This document shows positions 1 to 7,071 of a DNA stretch of 64,000 bases, piece by piece. The stretch's first letter is position 1. Every line of letters starts with the position of its first letter. The position numbers were made by a program, and so were the translations under genes. Source of the stretch: a virus; IMG/VR virus record IMGVR_UViG_3300049846_000568, positions 1 to 64,000 of that record; one strand, written 5' to 3'. Below the pieces are notes generated by a model that was not told the DNA's origin, made no database searches, and saw only the letters and a list, made by a program, of their open reading frames with translations.

Positions 1-367
1 TGAAAAGATAAAGTTCGAGACCAAAGACGAACAGACAAACATCGCTGCTACCTGCCTTGCTAGCTTCTGGGGTCAGACCCACAACAATGACGGCGAAAAT
101 CATTACCACAGCAAGATCTTCGACGCATTCGCAAGCCCCTATGGTGTAGACTTAGATCGTGAGAGCGACTATTACGATGAAGACTGGGGTTTAGACCTCT
201 CTGGTTTCTTCGAGGGGCTTTCGAAGATGAAGGTCAAAGAACTTCTCGAAATGCCTCAGTGGAAGAAAGAACGCCAAGATACCCTCTTAAACTTTGGCAT
301 CTATATCCCCAAAGACGAAGCAGAGGTTGCAAAACAAGTGGACAATCAAACGTATTCCATGTACTAG
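1..367 (+). CDS. partial hypothetical protein (3' end only)
   Basis: The frame is already open at the left edge (first full codon at base 2) and runs 121 codons to a TAG at 365-367, so the start lies outside the window. The visible part is acidic and rich in aromatic residues (for example DLDRESDYYDEDWG). It has no membrane segment, no zinc-type cysteine pair and no motif I recognise. It stops 9 bases before a tRNA gene on the same strand. Function unknown. Confidence 0.75.
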   Translation, partial: EKIKFETKDEQTNIAATCLASFWGQTHNNDGENHYHSKIFDAFASPYGVDLDRESDYYDEDWGLDLSGFFEGLSKMKVKELLEMPQWKKERQDTLLNFGIYIPKDEAEVAKQVDNQTYSMY

Positions 368-376
368 AGTAAGCGC

Positions 377-450
377 GCCCACCTAGCCCAACTGGTAGAG
401 GCACATGCCTTAGGAGCATGCAAGTCTGGGTTCGAATCCCAGGGTGGGCA
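377..450 (+). tRNA. tRNA-Leu-like, anticodon TAG
   Basis: Cloverleaf: acceptor GCCCACC/GGTGGGC, anticodon stem CATGC/GCATG around loop CTTAGGA (anticodon TAG, reads CTA), T arm CTGGG-TTCGAAT-CCCAG, discriminator A450. The variable region is only five bases, whereas bacterial tRNA-Leu normally carries a long variable arm. CCA is not encoded. Confidence 0.88.
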
Positions 451-454
451 CACA

Positions 455-604
455 ATGAACTACTTACGCTACTTATTAGCAAAAACAATCAGAAACCATC
501 GAGAATCAGTAGTCGACTTCTGCAGCCTGATCATCAGTACGTATGACGATTTGCTGTGGAAGCTCGAATTTGAAGTCGAACCACTAAACCACGACTTCGA
601 ATAA
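455..604 (+). CDS. hypothetical protein, 49 aa
   Basis: ATG at 455 to TAA at 602-604 fills the space between two tRNA genes almost exactly, which argues that it is translated. The N-terminus is basic (residues R12 to R16) and the C-terminal third is acidic and aromatic (DDLLWKLEFEVE). The mildly hydrophobic middle is too short for a confident membrane helix. No family recognised and no strong Shine-Dalgarno is visible. Confidence 0.5.
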   Translation: MNYLRYLLAKTIRNHRESVVDFCSLIISTYDDLLWKLEFEVEPLNHDFE

Positions 605-609
605 CCTAA

Positions 610-685
610 CGGGACGTAGCCCAGCTTGGTCTAAGGCGCCTGCTTTGGGAGCAGGAGATCGCAGGTTCAAATCCTGCCGTCCCGA
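610..685 (+). tRNA. tRNA-Pro, anticodon TGG
   Basis: Acceptor CGGGACG/CGTCCCG, anticodon stem CCTGC/GCAGG with loop TTTGGGA (anticodon TGG), T arm GCAGG-TTCAAAT-CCTGC, discriminator A685. CCA is not encoded. It lies two bases before the next protein gene, so the transcript must be processed. Confidence 0.95.
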
Positions 686-687
686 CT

Positions 688-981
688 ATGATCTTACTAC
701 GTAAGGCAGCCGGAGCATATGCAAATATGCCTCCGGCTTTTTCCATTGAGTGGTCCGAAGACCAGAAGTACTATCACCTCATATGCAACACTTGTGGGGA
801 TAGGTCTGGACAGTACATATTGTACGCCAAGGATGCGCTTTATATAGCCGCTCAATTTGCCGGACGGCATGACCGCTGCCAGCAAGACCGACTAGCCTTG
901 GCGTATGAATATGTCAGAGCTTCATTCGGGCCAGACGTCGATCCCTTGATCGAAAAGTCCAGGGAGCTCTATCCAGCATGA
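688..981 (+). CDS. small zinc-finger-like protein, paralogue of next gene
   Basis: 97 residues from ATG 688, three bases after tRNA-Pro. The central motif is C-x2-C (CNTC), then about 28 residues, then H-x2-C (HDRC), a plausible four-ligand zinc site. The protein encoded next door has the same length and the same C-x2-C ... H-x2-C arrangement, so the two look like a tandem duplication. The stop overlaps the next start (ATGA). No catalytic motif is visible. Zinc binding is inferred from ligand spacing; the role is unknown. Confidence 0.75.
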   Translation: MILLRKAAGAYANMPPAFSIEWSEDQKYYHLICNTCGDRSGQYILYAKDALYIAAQFAGRHDRCQQDRLALAYEYVRASFGPDVDPLIEKSRELYPA

Positions 982-1271
982 TAGTACTTCGGTCGAAGCA
1001 TGATCTTGACGACACCAAAGTTCTCACTGTCGCCTACGGCACCCGCGCAAGGGCCGATGGTTCGACAGCGCCCACAATGTATTTTCGATGCACCGTGTGT
1101 GGGGGAGAGTCTAGCAGATACTGGCTCAGAGCGATTGACTGTGGCGGGCTGGCCGAAGCCTTCGCTCACGAGCATCGTAATTGCACGAGAAATTTGTGGA
1201 GACATGCTTTCAACGCGGTCTTCGACCAAGAGATCGAACAGCTTGTTCGGCTCCACGAAAAAGGTATATAG
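978..1271 (+). CDS. small zinc-finger-like protein, paralogue of previous gene
   Basis: 97 residues; its ATG overlaps the upstream TGA by four bases, typical of translational coupling. It carries CTVC followed by HRNC, matching the zinc-ligand layout of the upstream gene. Sequence identity outside the ligands is low, so the duplication is not recent. No enzyme motif. It may be a small nucleic-acid or protein-binding module; function unknown. The next 96 bases are non-coding and A-rich. Confidence 0.72.
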   Translation: MIVLRSKHDLDDTKVLTVAYGTRARADGSTAPTMYFRCTVCGGESSRYWLRAIDCGGLAEAFAHEHRNCTRNLWRHAFNAVFDQEIEQLVRLHEKGI

Positions 1272-1367
1272 GGCAAAAATGGGGAAAATAAAAAAGCCCT
1301 TAAACCACTTTCGCAATTCGGTTTCGAAATCGGGAACTCCCCCTACCATTACACTTGGAGATAGAAC

Positions 1368-2186
1368 ATGAAGGGTACCTGCGGCAAGTGCACCGCCAAC
1401 ATGGATCCGCCGCTGATGTCGGTGGTTGTGACCCATCTTGAGCACGGCAGCGTGATGGGTTACTACTGCAAGGCTGAGTGCATGCTAGAGGATACCACCC
1501 TCGCAATGCGCCACCTCATTGAGACGAACAGTCTCGATGATATCCCGAACGAGTACCTTGCAGAAGGGATGGAGCCCCTACTCATCGAAGACACCGGGTC
1601 GTTCGATGCCTCCAAGGTAATCGATATCGAGACGCTCAGCGGCTCTCGCAACCCTTATTACAACGCACGGCTATACAAGCGTGCGCACGATGCGTGGACT
1701 GGAATCTGCCACTTCTTTGATATGGCCAGGATGACTGGCGTGACTGATGTGACCGACGAAGACGGTAACGTAGTCGATGCCCTTATGGTGGTCACCAAGG
1801 ACTGGACCAAGAATATAGCCACCGGAACGGTAAAGTCCGAGCGGAACTTTCTCATCCCCAATCATACCGCCACGTACAAAGATGGCAGCTCCGACATGGA
1901 GTTCTCTCTTTCTTACGACGACCGCCACATCTTCATGACCTTCCCCGAAGGCGCATATGATGTGGTGATTAACGTCACCGAGTACAGCACCGGCATACAC
2001 CAGCACTTGATGGGATATGTTGGCCTGGTGAGAGAGAACATCAAGGGTGCCAAGAGTCTTGAGACCAATGCCGAAGCGCTAAGCGAGACCGAGGTTCTGA
2101 TCGCTGAAGCCGAAGTAATGGTGATGGATGGTGGAGCAAGCCCAACCTTCATCTCAGAGGATGTCCCTGAAGACTCCACAATGTAA
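1368..2186 (+). CDS. hypothetical protein with N-terminal cysteines, 272 aa
   Basis: ATG 1368 is preceded by GGAG at a good distance. The N-terminus has C-x2-C (CGKC, residues 5-8) and a second pair C-x3-C (CKAEC, about residue 34), which together could bind one zinc. The middle and C-terminal parts have beta-like alternation and an acidic tail ending in EDVPEDSTM. I do not recognise a family. It precedes small genes of equally unknown role, and nothing in the context suggests a structural or enzymatic job. Confidence 0.75.
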   Translation: MKGTCGKCTANMDPPLMSVVVTHLEHGSVMGYYCKAECMLEDTTLAMRHLIETNSLDDIPNEYLAEGMEPLLIEDTGSFDASKVIDIETLSGSRNPYYNARLYKRAHDAWTGICHFFDMARMTGVTDVTDEDGNVVDALMVVTKDWTKNIATGTVKSERNFLIPNHTATYKDGSSDMEFSLSYDDRHIFMTFPEGAYDVVINVTEYSTGIHQHLMGYVGLVRENIKGAKSLETNAEALSETEVLIAEAEVMVMDGGASPTFISEDVPEDSTM

Positions 2187-2233
2187 TAGCATCTGGTACA
2201 GACGCCAGGTGAACCCAGACACAAGGAATACAA

Positions 2234-2587
2234 ATGAGCAAGTTCATCGATCAAGAGCTGGCGGCGTCTGTGTCAGTCGTTTCTAGCTCGGAAGCAACCA
2301 TCGCAATGATTGCGATCACCTACCCCGATGGGGTCACCCACACCTGGACCGGCACTGCTAAGCGCGATCCTGAAGACAAGTTCAACGCTGAGGTTGGTAC
2401 CAAGCTTGCACTGTCGCGCGCTTTCCGCTCCGCCGCGAGCCAGCTTGACCGTCAGGCCAACGGCTTGGTCAAGAACATCGAAGACAACCTGCGCCAGCGT
2501 GAGCAGCAGATGAGGCGTCCTCGAAAGGGCATGGTATTTCCCGTAGCTCGACGCAGCCGTAGGGCCGCAAAGGAAGCTCGTGCCTAA
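2234..2587 (+). CDS. hypothetical protein, DUF1876-like
   Basis: 117 residues from ATG 2234, with AAGGAA upstream. A motif around residues 35-65 (TGTAKRDPEDKF followed by VGTKLALSRAF) resembles the small actinobacterial DUF1876 family, whose function is unknown. The C-terminal 30 residues are very basic (many R/K) and could bind nucleic acid. The end overlaps the next gene by 8 bases. The family match is from memory and should be treated as moderate. Confidence 0.7.
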   Translation: MSKFIDQELAASVSVVSSSEATIAMIAITYPDGVTHTWTGTAKRDPEDKFNAEVGTKLALSRAFRSAASQLDRQANGLVKNIEDNLRQREQQMRRPRKGMVFPVARRSRRAAKEARA

Positions 2588-2876
2588 GGAGTACTCAGAC
2601 GATGAAGTACGCGAGATAATTGAGTACTATCAGGACTTCATCGGACTCTCCACAGCAGTCATGGCGGGTGACCAGCAGGTCGTAGAGATGTTACTCGACT
2701 CTATTGACCTGCGGTCATTTGCCCGCATGACTGTGACGCTCATGCTAAACGATCTTGAAGAGACTTCCGAGGAAGACATCGCCAAGATCATCGAGATGAT
2801 GCGCAAGCCACCGTCCGAGATGCTACCAGAGATTGGACACAAGGTCGCAGAGATGCAGACCTGGTTCAACGAGTAA
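2580..2876 (+). CDS. acidic helical protein, 98 aa
   Basis: Starts with GTG at 2580 inside the end of the upstream gene, eight bases before that gene stops. The protein is acidic and predicted mainly helical, with methionine-rich amphipathic stretches and no cysteines. No conserved motif recognised. The tight overlap suggests co-translation with the basic protein before it, which could make the pair binding partners (inference only). Confidence 0.68.
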   Translation: MPKEYSDDEVREIIEYYQDFIGLSTAVMAGDQQVVEMLLDSIDLRSFARMTVTLMLNDLEETSEEDIAKIIEMMRKPPSEMLPEIGHKVAEMQTWFNE

Positions 2877-2880
2877 GACC

Positions 2881-3399
2881 ATGTTAGACCTTTTGTTCTA
2901 TGCGAGAAAGATGGGACTGATTCCCGAGACAAGTATGAGTGATCATAAGCACAATGAAATTCTCAAGTGCGATTATCCTCGTCCATCTAAGGACACATTC
3001 ATCTCGGATGAACTAGAGGCACGTCGCATAGAATTCATTTCACACCCAGCCAACGCAATGATGCTGCTTCAGTTCATGGGGTGGAGCTTAGAGGACTACT
3101 GGAACACCTCGAAGCCCTATAACCAAAAGATCTGGACACCTGATGTTGGCAGGATCTTGAGCTGGTTGGGTGCTGGCATGAACCCCGGCCGTCCACCTAT
3201 CAGTAAAGTGGGAATGAACGACGTGCTGAGATGGTGGCAGGGGATGCCTGGTCCAGTCAAGGATCTCGTAGAACCAATCATCATTCAGTGGAAGATCTTT
3301 GTCCATTACTGTGACGATGAGTGGCATCAGTACTACAAGGAAGAAGAAGCCACCGTTTACAACTTCGAGAGCGGCGTTGGAGTCGTCGCGAAGCCCTAG
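2881..3399 (+). CDS. hypothetical protein, 172 aa
   Basis: I place the start at ATG 2881, four bases after the previous stop. An in-frame start at 2833 would lie wholly inside the upstream gene. The protein is tryptophan-rich (WSLEDYW, RWWQG, EWHQYY) with mixed helical segments and a short hydrophobic stretch, but no convincing membrane helix. No family recognised. It is the last gene before a 58-base gap holding a weak promoter-like sequence. Confidence 0.7.
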   Translation: MLDLLFYARKMGLIPETSMSDHKHNEILKCDYPRPSKDTFISDELEARRIEFISHPANAMMLLQFMGWSLEDYWNTSKPYNQKIWTPDVGRILSWLGAGMNPGRPPISKVGMNDVLRWWQGMPGPVKDLVEPIIIQWKIFVHYCDDEWHQYYKEEEATVYNFESGVGVVAKP

Positions 3400-3430
3400 C
3401 ATAAGTGGTTTTCCTGGGTTACTATGGTAG

Positions 3431-3436
3431 TATACT
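3431..3436 (+). promoter_or_regulatory. weak candidate -10 box upstream of RNase H
   Basis: TATACT lies 22 bases before the RNase H ATG, in the only real gap on this stretch. The hexamer 17 bases upstream (GTTTTC) matches TTGACA poorly, so this is only a possible promoter. AGGAG between it and the ATG is a good ribosome-binding site. Confidence 0.3.
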
Positions 3437-3457
3437 TACTACTTTCAGGAGCCTTTT

Positions 3458-3895
3458 ATGCTGATTCAGGTTTACTGTGACGGTGCTTCTCGCGGCCAAG
3501 GTCAAAAGACAATAGGCGAGGCCGCTTGTGCTACTGTCGTGTATAAAAACGGCAAGGAAATAGCACGCTACGCACGTGGTTTGGGCAAGCGTACAAACAA
3601 TGAGGCGGAGTACGAAGCCGTCATCACGTCGCTCCTGATCTGTTCAATGGCGGACCTGTATGATCCGATCATCTATTCAGATTCAGCGGTCGTCGTAAAC
3701 CAGATTACTGGCAAGTGGGAGTGCAAGAACGAACACCTACTTCCTCTGCTCCAGTCTATCAAGATCATACAGGAGCAATTCAGATTCCGCATAGAGCAAG
3801 TACCCCGTAAGGTGGTCTCGGAGGCGGACTTCTATGCCAATCAGTTCCTCAACCAGCTTGAAGAAGTTAAAGCAGAGATTGAGGCTAACCGCTAG
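3458..3895 (+). CDS. rnhA: ribonuclease H (RNase HI type)
   Basis: Cleaves RNA in RNA-DNA hybrids, probably removing primers or R-loops during phage replication. The 145 residues match the short RNase HI fold. The first acidic residue is D8 in YCDGASRG, the second is the glutamate in NNEAEYEAV (about residue 49), the third the aspartate in YSDSAVVVNQ (about residue 73), and the fourth region is SEADFYANQ near the C-terminus. Length is typical of stand-alone RNase HI proteins without a hybrid-binding domain. Strong AGGAG before ATG 3458. It sits apart from the replication genes on the other strand. Confident in the family; the exact in vivo substrate is inferred. Confidence 0.92.
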   Translation: MLIQVYCDGASRGQGQKTIGEAACATVVYKNGKEIARYARGLGKRTNNEAEYEAVITSLLICSMADLYDPIIYSDSAVVVNQITGKWECKNEHLLPLLQSIKIIQEQFRFRIEQVPRKVVSEADFYANQFLNQLEEVKAEIEANR

Positions 3896-3927
3896 TTCTT
3901 TCGGACTTATCATAAGGACTCAAACCA

Positions 3928-4569
3928 TTGAGTATGGATCCACTCTACAGTGACGATGACGATCTGCTCGAAGAGCAGTACGAACGCAAGCGTCAGGCCG
4001 CAGAGCGTAAGTCGCTGAACATCCGTGGTCCCGGTGGCGAGAAACTACCCGACGAGCTGAACCAGGCTCTGGCTGACTACATCGACAACACTCGTGCATC
4101 AGCAGAAGCGGTTACTCCTATCGAGTTCCGTGCAACCGCATCCATGTTGGACTACTTCTCCAGGATGGATAGCTTTCTTAGGCCTGGCCCCGCCATGCTT
4201 GCGATGTGTGAGATCCTCGATGAAATGACCGAGGGTTACTTCTACACCCTTGTTAGGTACCACGAGACGCGTCGCGTGATCATGTGGACCAAGAATAACA
4301 TCGCAAGTGTCCGTCAGATCATGTCGATCATCGACATCGCCGCGGAACACGCCACCTACATCAAAGAGATCTGGCTCTTCTTTGATATCTACCTCGACTA
4401 TCTCTACTTCACTTACGAATCCGCTGTAGCTATGTATCGCGAGCTATCAGAATGGTGTGGCAAGGAAGTAGATGAAACATTCATCGAAACCGGTTATGTC
4501 TCTGAGCGTAGCTACTGGGAACGAGCAGTGTTCGGAAGCCCACTAGCATACAAGGATGAACTGGAATAG
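3928..4569 (+). CDS. hypothetical protein, 213 aa
   Basis: TTG 3928 is preferred because AAGGA sits nine bases upstream; ATG 3934 would leave 15 bases. The N-terminus is charged (SDDDDLLEEQYERKRQ), followed by long, probably helical segments rich in aromatic residues (about 140-180). No cysteine motif and no enzyme signature. The stop TAG at 4567-4569 overlaps the likely non-standard start of the following WhiB gene, so the two are probably translationally coupled. Function unknown. Confidence 0.72.
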   Translation: MSMDPLYSDDDDLLEEQYERKRQAAERKSLNIRGPGGEKLPDELNQALADYIDNTRASAEAVTPIEFRATASMLDYFSRMDSFLRPGPAMLAMCEILDEMTEGYFYTLVRYHETRRVIMWTKNNIASVRQIMSIIDIAAEHATYIKEIWLFFDIYLDYLYFTYESAVAMYRELSEWCGKEVDETFIETGYVSERSYWERAVFGSPLAYKDELE

Positions 4570-4952
4570 AAACAGAATCACTCAACAGTTACAGAGCATA
4601 CCAGCGTTACCTGTCGAACCAGCGTGTTCTCAAATCCAGATGGGCCCAAAACGCGCGCTGCATTGATCGAACCACAGAGATGTTTGAATCCTCGGTTAAA
4701 GATCAGCGCGAGGTAATCGCCAATGTATGTACCGGTTGTCCCGTGCGCCGAGAGTGTCTTCATCTAGCAGTGCTAGGTAGCGAGACAGAGGGTGTGTGGG
4801 GAGGAACAACCGAAGCCGAACGCAAGACGCTAATAAACCTTGCGTGGGATGTTGTGAACCCCAAGGAGTGTTGGGATTCAGAAGCCGCCGCACTTATCTA
4901 CGACATGGTGGAAGTCTACGTAGACGAACACCCGTTGGTGTATGCGGAGTAA
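4566..4952 (+). CDS. whiB-like: WhiB-family iron-sulfur transcription factor
   Basis: WhiB proteins are actinobacterial [4Fe-4S] regulators that bind the host primary sigma factor; phage copies can repress host genes or block superinfection (family knowledge). The full ligand set is present as C-x22-C-x2-C-x5-C (C32, C55, C58, C64 in this model), followed by the diagnostic G-V-W-G-G turn and a short basic tail. The first in-frame ATG (4680) lies after the first cysteine, so starting there would break the cluster. Upstream in frame, back to a TGA at 4557, there is no ATG, GTG or TTG. I use ATA 4566, which overlaps the preceding TAG and has AAGGA nine bases upstream. Family is sure; the start is not. 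Confidence 0.8.
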   Translation: METESLNSYRAYQRYLSNQRVLKSRWAQNARCIDRTTEMFESSVKDQREVIANVCTGCPVRRECLHLAVLGSETEGVWGGTTEAERKTLINLAWDVVNPKECWDSEAAALIYDMVEVYVDEHPLVYAE

Positions 4953-5056
4953 GTTATAGAAGTATGTCCAGCTTCATAGTTTAATCATTCTCTTTCACTT
5001 TTCTGCAACCAAAAACACAGACACCGAATGATCAAACAACAAATGAGCAAGAAGAC

Positions 5057-5335
5057 TTGGACAACTATTCAGAAATTGAAACCAAGGTAAGGAACTGGTT
5101 GAACCATACCTCGTTCGACTTCCAAACGATTGCACCTGACGGTCAGGTACTTTCGGAAGCGGGCGCCCAGCTAGCCGAAAACGCTTTCGTCAAGTTGGTA
5201 ACAACCGTGTTAGTAAACCTTTGCGCAGCTTGGGTAAGCATTAAAGAGTTGTGGCAGTACGTCAGCAAGAGTCAGTCGCTGAAGGAGATCCTCGCGTATG
5301 TCAGACCAAGTCCGGCCGGAAGCGCTGCCGGATAA
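5057..5335 (+). CDS. hypothetical helical protein, 92 aa
   Basis: TTG 5057 is the only usual start codon in this frame after the TAA at 4982. The protein is mostly helical, with a moderately hydrophobic segment around residues 46-62 (LVTTVLVNLCAAWV) that could be a weak membrane or packing helix. Its last 38 bases overlap the next gene. No family recognised. The 100 bases upstream are AT-rich with no clear promoter. Confidence 0.55.
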   Translation: MDNYSEIETKVRNWLNHTSFDFQTIAPDGQVLSEAGAQLAENAFVKLVTTVLVNLCAAWVSIKELWQYVSKSQSLKEILAYVRPSPAGSAAG

Positions 5336-5705
5336 CTTAGATCCGGTTTCAAAGTTTACCTTCAACGCATCCCTCGCAGCCGACGCCAAGGCGGCGAACG
5401 ATGCGATGATTGATGCGATGCAAAACAGGATCGACAAGATCATCGACCTGTTTACCGTGTCGGACATCCCTGTCATCAGGGGAATTCTAGGCGTAAGCCA
5501 CGACAAAGACGAGCTTAAGGGGCTCGCCAAAGGACTTGACCGGGTGGCCGATCTCATAGGCGTCCTTGACGAACTAGAACTTCGCAAGAAGATTCTAGAG
5601 TACGCCGAAGCAGATCCCACCTGGTTTGCTAGCGCTTTCGCTGATCTCGAATCAGAGGTTGAGCGCGTCATTACCTTAGACACCGAAGATCAGGATTTAA
5701 CGTAG
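5298..5705 (+). CDS. acidic helical protein, 135 aa
   Basis: ATG 5298 lies inside the previous gene, which suggests coupling. The protein is acidic, rich in alanine, aspartate and leucine, and predicted almost entirely helical (repeated A/D-rich heptad-like stretches at about 25-55 and 75-110). No cysteines, no enzyme motif. It ends four bases before the E2-like/zinc-ribbon gene and may be the first member of the conjugation-pathway operon, but nothing in its sequence shows a role there. Confidence 0.65.
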   Translation: MSDQVRPEALPDNLDPVSKFTFNASLAADAKAANDAMIDAMQNRIDKIIDLFTVSDIPVIRGILGVSHDKDELKGLAKGLDRVADLIGVLDELELRKKILEYAEADPTWFASAFADLESEVERVITLDTEDQDLT

Positions 5706-5709
5706 CGCT

Positions 5710-7047
5710 ATGAAAAGAAGCATCTCCCTAGATGAATCAGGGCTGAAGTCGATCATTGATATGGGTGCGGGAGCATCCAGATCCGATGACATTGATCTTG
5801 TCTCAGCCCTCAAGGTAATGGGTAACATGGGATATCTCAACACCGGATTGATGCCTACCGATGGCTCCGGTGTGGTCAGTGTGCGACGCGCACTTGGATA
5901 CACCCAGGTTGCATTCCAGATGGCTCCAGGTGCATACTTCACCATCTGGGGCGAGTATGAAGGTGCAAGTAGCGCCAAGAACTACATGCTCGCCCACCCT
6001 TACAGACTGTTTGTCGTTGATTTCAACGGCAACCAGTTCATGGGTGCTCGCCATTTCCTTGCAACTGCACCGATCAATTCACTTGATCAGCAGTTGTACC
6101 ATGTCAACCTACCGAACACGAACTGCCGTGGTTACAGCCGAGGAGTAACCGTTGGTTGGACGTGTCTGTATGGTCACGACATCCCCACCAAGCTAGAAAC
6201 ATTTGGTGAGTGGATTCACTGGGCGGTGCTTCGAATGAGCGGTGACGAAGCCTACAACGACGGTAATATGTACAAAACCGACGGGCCGCGTACATACCAG
6301 GAATGGCTCGGAAACGATTCCAAGAAATCATTCTTGTGGAATCCAACCGCTTGGGCAAAAAAGACAGAGGTTGAGGGATGGGAATGGACCCTAGACGAGA
6401 GTCTATGGATGCCCATCAAGGTCGCCAACAAGGATGCGCAAGAGCGTCACGACGCCAATGGCGTACCGTTTACAGTTGAGTTTGCACTGTACGGAAACTA
6501 TTCCGCACAGTACAACGACACCCCCATCCCTCGCCCCTTCAATGTGATTGATCGAGACGACCTTAAGGAACTCGATCCCAAGCTAATTGTCTCGACCATA
6601 ACCGCAGCTGTTGTTGCCGCCAAGAGCGGTAATCCCGCCAAGACGCCTATTGGTTATTGCGCAGCCTCTGGGGCGCCAATCTACAATGGTGATAGGACCT
6701 ACTGGGGCTACGATGCAGGAGGCAAGAAGGTCACCCTACTCGTTGAAGCTGCTGATCCCAACGGTTGGGTGCAAGAGTCGTCCACTGGCGGGTTCATGCA
6801 TAAGGACACGCTCTACCGCGACGTCATCACCAGTAGGTACTACAAGCATGAGGTAAACGGTCAGTCCGTCGCCAAGCGCTGCAACAAATGCCGCAAAGAC
6901 GGCTCTGTCTACTCTGTTCGTTACGGCTCTCGGAAGACCTGGTGTGCTCCATGCTTCCGAAAGTCGGAGCAGGAGAAGATGGCCAAAAGCCAGGCAACAT
7001 CCGCCACCGATACAACCACGGTCAAGCAGGCCAGCACCGACTTCTAA
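5710..7047 (+). CDS. E2-like protein fused to C-terminal zinc ribbon
   Basis: 445 residues, start ATG 5710. Around residues 129-155 it reads LYHVNLPNTN, then a glycine-rich stretch, then GWTCLYG. This parallels the E2 active-site pattern (H-P-N, loop, G-x-x-C) and the LYHxPxxNV..GxxCxG motif of bacterial E2-like (PRTRC-B type) proteins, with a longer loop. The likely acceptor cysteine is C152 (C139 is the alternative). A zinc ribbon with CNKC and CAPC follows near residues 395-425, then a polar T/S-rich tail. By family analogy it would carry the ubiquitin-like protein as a thioester, with the ribbon contacting substrate or E1. It directly precedes the JAB gene. The E2 assignment rests on motif reading and local context, so moderate confidence. 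Confidence 0.6.
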   Translation: MKRSISLDESGLKSIIDMGAGASRSDDIDLVSALKVMGNMGYLNTGLMPTDGSGVVSVRRALGYTQVAFQMAPGAYFTIWGEYEGASSAKNYMLAHPYRLFVVDFNGNQFMGARHFLATAPINSLDQQLYHVNLPNTNCRGYSRGVTVGWTCLYGHDIPTKLETFGEWIHWAVLRMSGDEAYNDGNMYKTDGPRTYQEWLGNDSKKSFLWNPTAWAKKTEVEGWEWTLDESLWMPIKVANKDAQERHDANGVPFTVEFALYGNYSAQYNDTPIPRPFNVIDRDDLKELDPKLIVSTITAAVVAAKSGNPAKTPIGYCAASGAPIYNGDRTYWGYDAGGKKVTLLVEAADPNGWVQESSTGGFMHKDTLYRDVITSRYYKHEVNGQSVAKRCNKCRKDGSVYSVRYGSRKTWCAPCFRKSEQEKMAKSQATSATDTTTVKQASTDF

Positions 7048-7071
7048 TAGTCTGAAAGGTTATTCATTAAG

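Noticed and set aside
4560-4572. A -1 frameshift joining the gene at 3928 to WhiB
   Set aside because: The codons before the stop (GAA CTG GAA TAG) do not form a slippery heptamer, so a non-standard start is the better explanation.
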